A stretch of 64,000 nucleotides of DNA from Klebsiella pneumoniae (lineage in GTDB: Bacteria > Myxococcota_A > UBA796 > GCA-2862545). Below are positions 62,884 through 64,000 of the stretch, one piece after another. The stretch covers positions 1 through 64,000 of the forward strand of contig CAMASI010000004.1 in NCBI GenBank assembly GCA_945861065.1, given 5' to 3'. Under the pieces are notes generated by a model. That model ran no database searches. It saw nothing but the letters and a program-made list of their open reading frames with translations, and had not been told where the DNA came from. The translations under genes and the position numbers were made by a program. Every line of letters begins with the position of its first letter. Position 1 is the stretch's first letter.

Positions 62884-64000
62884 TCAGGCCGGTACAATTC
62901 GGGTCCTGTGACGGCCGGCTGGGGCTTGGACCACCAAGCGAACTGCGTCGCGTTCGATGCCATAAGACACCGCCGCGACTCCAGAGTGGCGTTCCACGCG
63001 GAGCGGCGCGTCGGTGGTGACCTGGGCGACACGTCCGTTGGCATTCCGCACCGTTCCGACACGGTCGCATTCCAGGCCGGCGCCGAGCCAAAAAGCGATT
63101 TCGAGCGGTTCCGCGCCAGTGTCTACAATTTCGGCGCCAAAATGGTCGAGGGTTACGGAACGCCGCCACGTGCCGATCGATGCCGCGGCGGTTGTTGACT
63201 CGGACAGAACATCGTGAACGACGAGGTCTCCAGCCCATCCGAAGGGACCGTCCGGGCGCAATGGCTCGCGACCCTGAATCCGAGCCGTACTCTGACCCCA
63301 GGCGCCTCGTTGGAGGTCCCGCAGGGGGCCTCGGTACGTGGACGAGCCGAGGCTGTCGAACAGGCGAAGCCCATCGAGGGAAAGCCAAATGGCGAGTGCG
63401 TCGGCGTGGCCGTGGGCCCGAATCGGTGCGAGTCCGAGCGGTCCGTGGTCGAATACCACCCTACACCTTGTTGATCGCAAAACGGTGAGGCCGACAAACG
63501 GAAAATGGCCCGAATTCGCCTCGGCGCGGTTTCCTGGGTCGGCGAGACCGAGCATCCGTGCACGCCGATCCATTCGCCACCCATGCGGCGGCAGTTGCCC
63601 GGTGACGATTGCCGCAGCACCCGCGACGGACAAGACGTAGTCGGCCTCGTCGAGCAAGACGGAGCCGCTATCGTCATCGCCTATTTTCGGGGCGTTTGGC
63701 AATAAATGGGAGAGAAATGTGGCGGCGCGGGAAACCGGTGCCAGGTCAGCGAGGGGCCGGACTGCGTGGGCAAACAGCGCCCATTCGACCGTAATGGCGA
63801 GGTAACGAATCGACGCCTCCGCGCCGCCGCCGTCGGGCAAAATGAGTTTGTCGAGCAGCCGACCGAGACTTTCTGAACGGTCGCCCAACAGAACTAGGGC
63901 GGCTGCTTCTGCGACGGCGTGGTTGCCCTCAGAGGAACCAGTCGACGGAAAGCGGCGCAACCAAGACCGGTGTTCGCCTAGGGCCTCGGGCAGGCCGGGG
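62884..64000 (-). CDS. Heparinase II/III-like protein (partial)
   Basis: The frame runs off the window edge, so only the C-terminal 372 codons are seen. EGNHAVAEAAALVLLGDRSE matches the end of the helical alginate-lyase-like domain, and LGLAPIRAHGHADALAIWLS followed by LFDSLGSSTYRGPLRDLQRG is the conserved core of the heparinase II/III C-terminal beta-sandwich (the AHGHAD motif is part of the active site). Such enzymes eliminate uronic-acid polysaccharides and often occur in exopolysaccharide clusters; the upstream genes are outside the window. Confidence 0.8.
   Translation of the reverse strand, partial: PGLPEALGEHRSWLRRFPSTGSSEGNHAVAEAAALVLLGDRSESLGRLLDKLILPDGGGAEASIRYLAITVEWALFAHAVRPLADLAPVSRAATFLSHLLPNAPKIGDDDSGSVLLDEADYVLSVAGAAAIVTGQLPPHGWRMDRRARMLGLADPGNRAEANSGHFPFVGLTVLRSTRCRVVFDHGPLGLAPIRAHGHADALAIWLSLDGLRLFDSLGSSTYRGPLRDLQRGAWGQSTARIQGREPLRPDGPFGWAGDLVVHDVLSESTTAAASIGTWRRSVTLDHFGAEIVDTGAEPLEIAFWLGAGLECDRVGTVRNANGRVAQVTTDAPLRVERHSGVAAVSYGIERDAVRLVVQAPAGRHRTRIVPA

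Overview
The window is high-GC chromosomal DNA from a Gram-negative bacterium that most resembles the Myxococcota. The reasons are: three proteins ending in MYXO-CTERM-like tails (Cys-containing segment, hydrophobic helix, Arg cluster); MopE-type Asp/Cys metal-binding repeats; an unusually large set of lipoproteins with Asp/Ser/Thr-rich linkers; a Tol operon; and an F-type ATP synthase operon without the a and c subunit genes. No rRNA, tRNA or CRISPR array was found.

Layout. 1-6.9 kb is a decayed accessory zone. It holds an FG-GAP fragment, a broken group II intron reverse transcriptase, a GxxExxY remnant, an S8-peptidase gene with two frame breaks (one at a CT dinucleotide run inside the signal-peptide codons), a truncated tyrosine recombinase, and a second copy of the intron 3' end. 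6.9-12.6 kb carries a beta-propeller lipoprotein, an SD-repeat lipoprotein and the operon tolQ-tolR-tolA-like-tolB-ppx. 13.7-23.7 kb is a seven-gene minus-strand operon: sensor histidine kinase, two paralogous lipoproteins, OmpR-type regulator, alpha/beta hydrolase, a large protein with a degenerate transglutaminase-like region, and a MopE/MYXO-CTERM protein. 23.8-33.5 kb has an FG-GAP lipoprotein, another MYXO-CTERM protein, a START-like protein, a type-2 isoleucyl-tRNA synthetase, two tandem DUF3015 proteins and an Lnb/DUF4105 protein. 33.5-38.2 kb is mostly lipoproteins and a tail-anchored TPR protein. 38.2-41.9 kb holds etfA, etfB, a TetR regulator, a transaldolase-family gene and folK. 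42.3-49.6 kb is the ATP synthase operon (b', b, delta, alpha, gamma, beta, epsilon) running into two further genes. 50.4-59.0 kb is a plus-strand series: degenerate RecF-like protein, zinc ribbon protein, PDZ lipoprotein, a 221-bp structured element with 16-bp inverted ends, two lipoproteins, a large STAND-type regulator with a cyclase-like N-terminus, and a second MopE/MYXO-CTERM protein. 59.0-62.1 kb is an ABC-2 exporter whose second permease is fused to a CPBP protease-like domain. The window ends in a heparinase-II/III-like gene that runs off the edge.

Working together. Genes are tightly packed and at least thirteen neighbouring pairs overlap by the 4-nt ATGA/GTGA/TTGA arrangement, so translational coupling is common. 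The main themes are envelope integrity (Tol-Ppx), display of lipoproteins and MYXO-CTERM proteins, electron transfer (EtfAB with a FadR-like regulator) and ATP synthesis. The best candidates for something undescribed are the kinase-lipoprotein-lipoprotein-regulator operon, the ABC/CPBP exporter convergent with a MYXO-CTERM gene, and the structured element at 52.3-52.5 kb.
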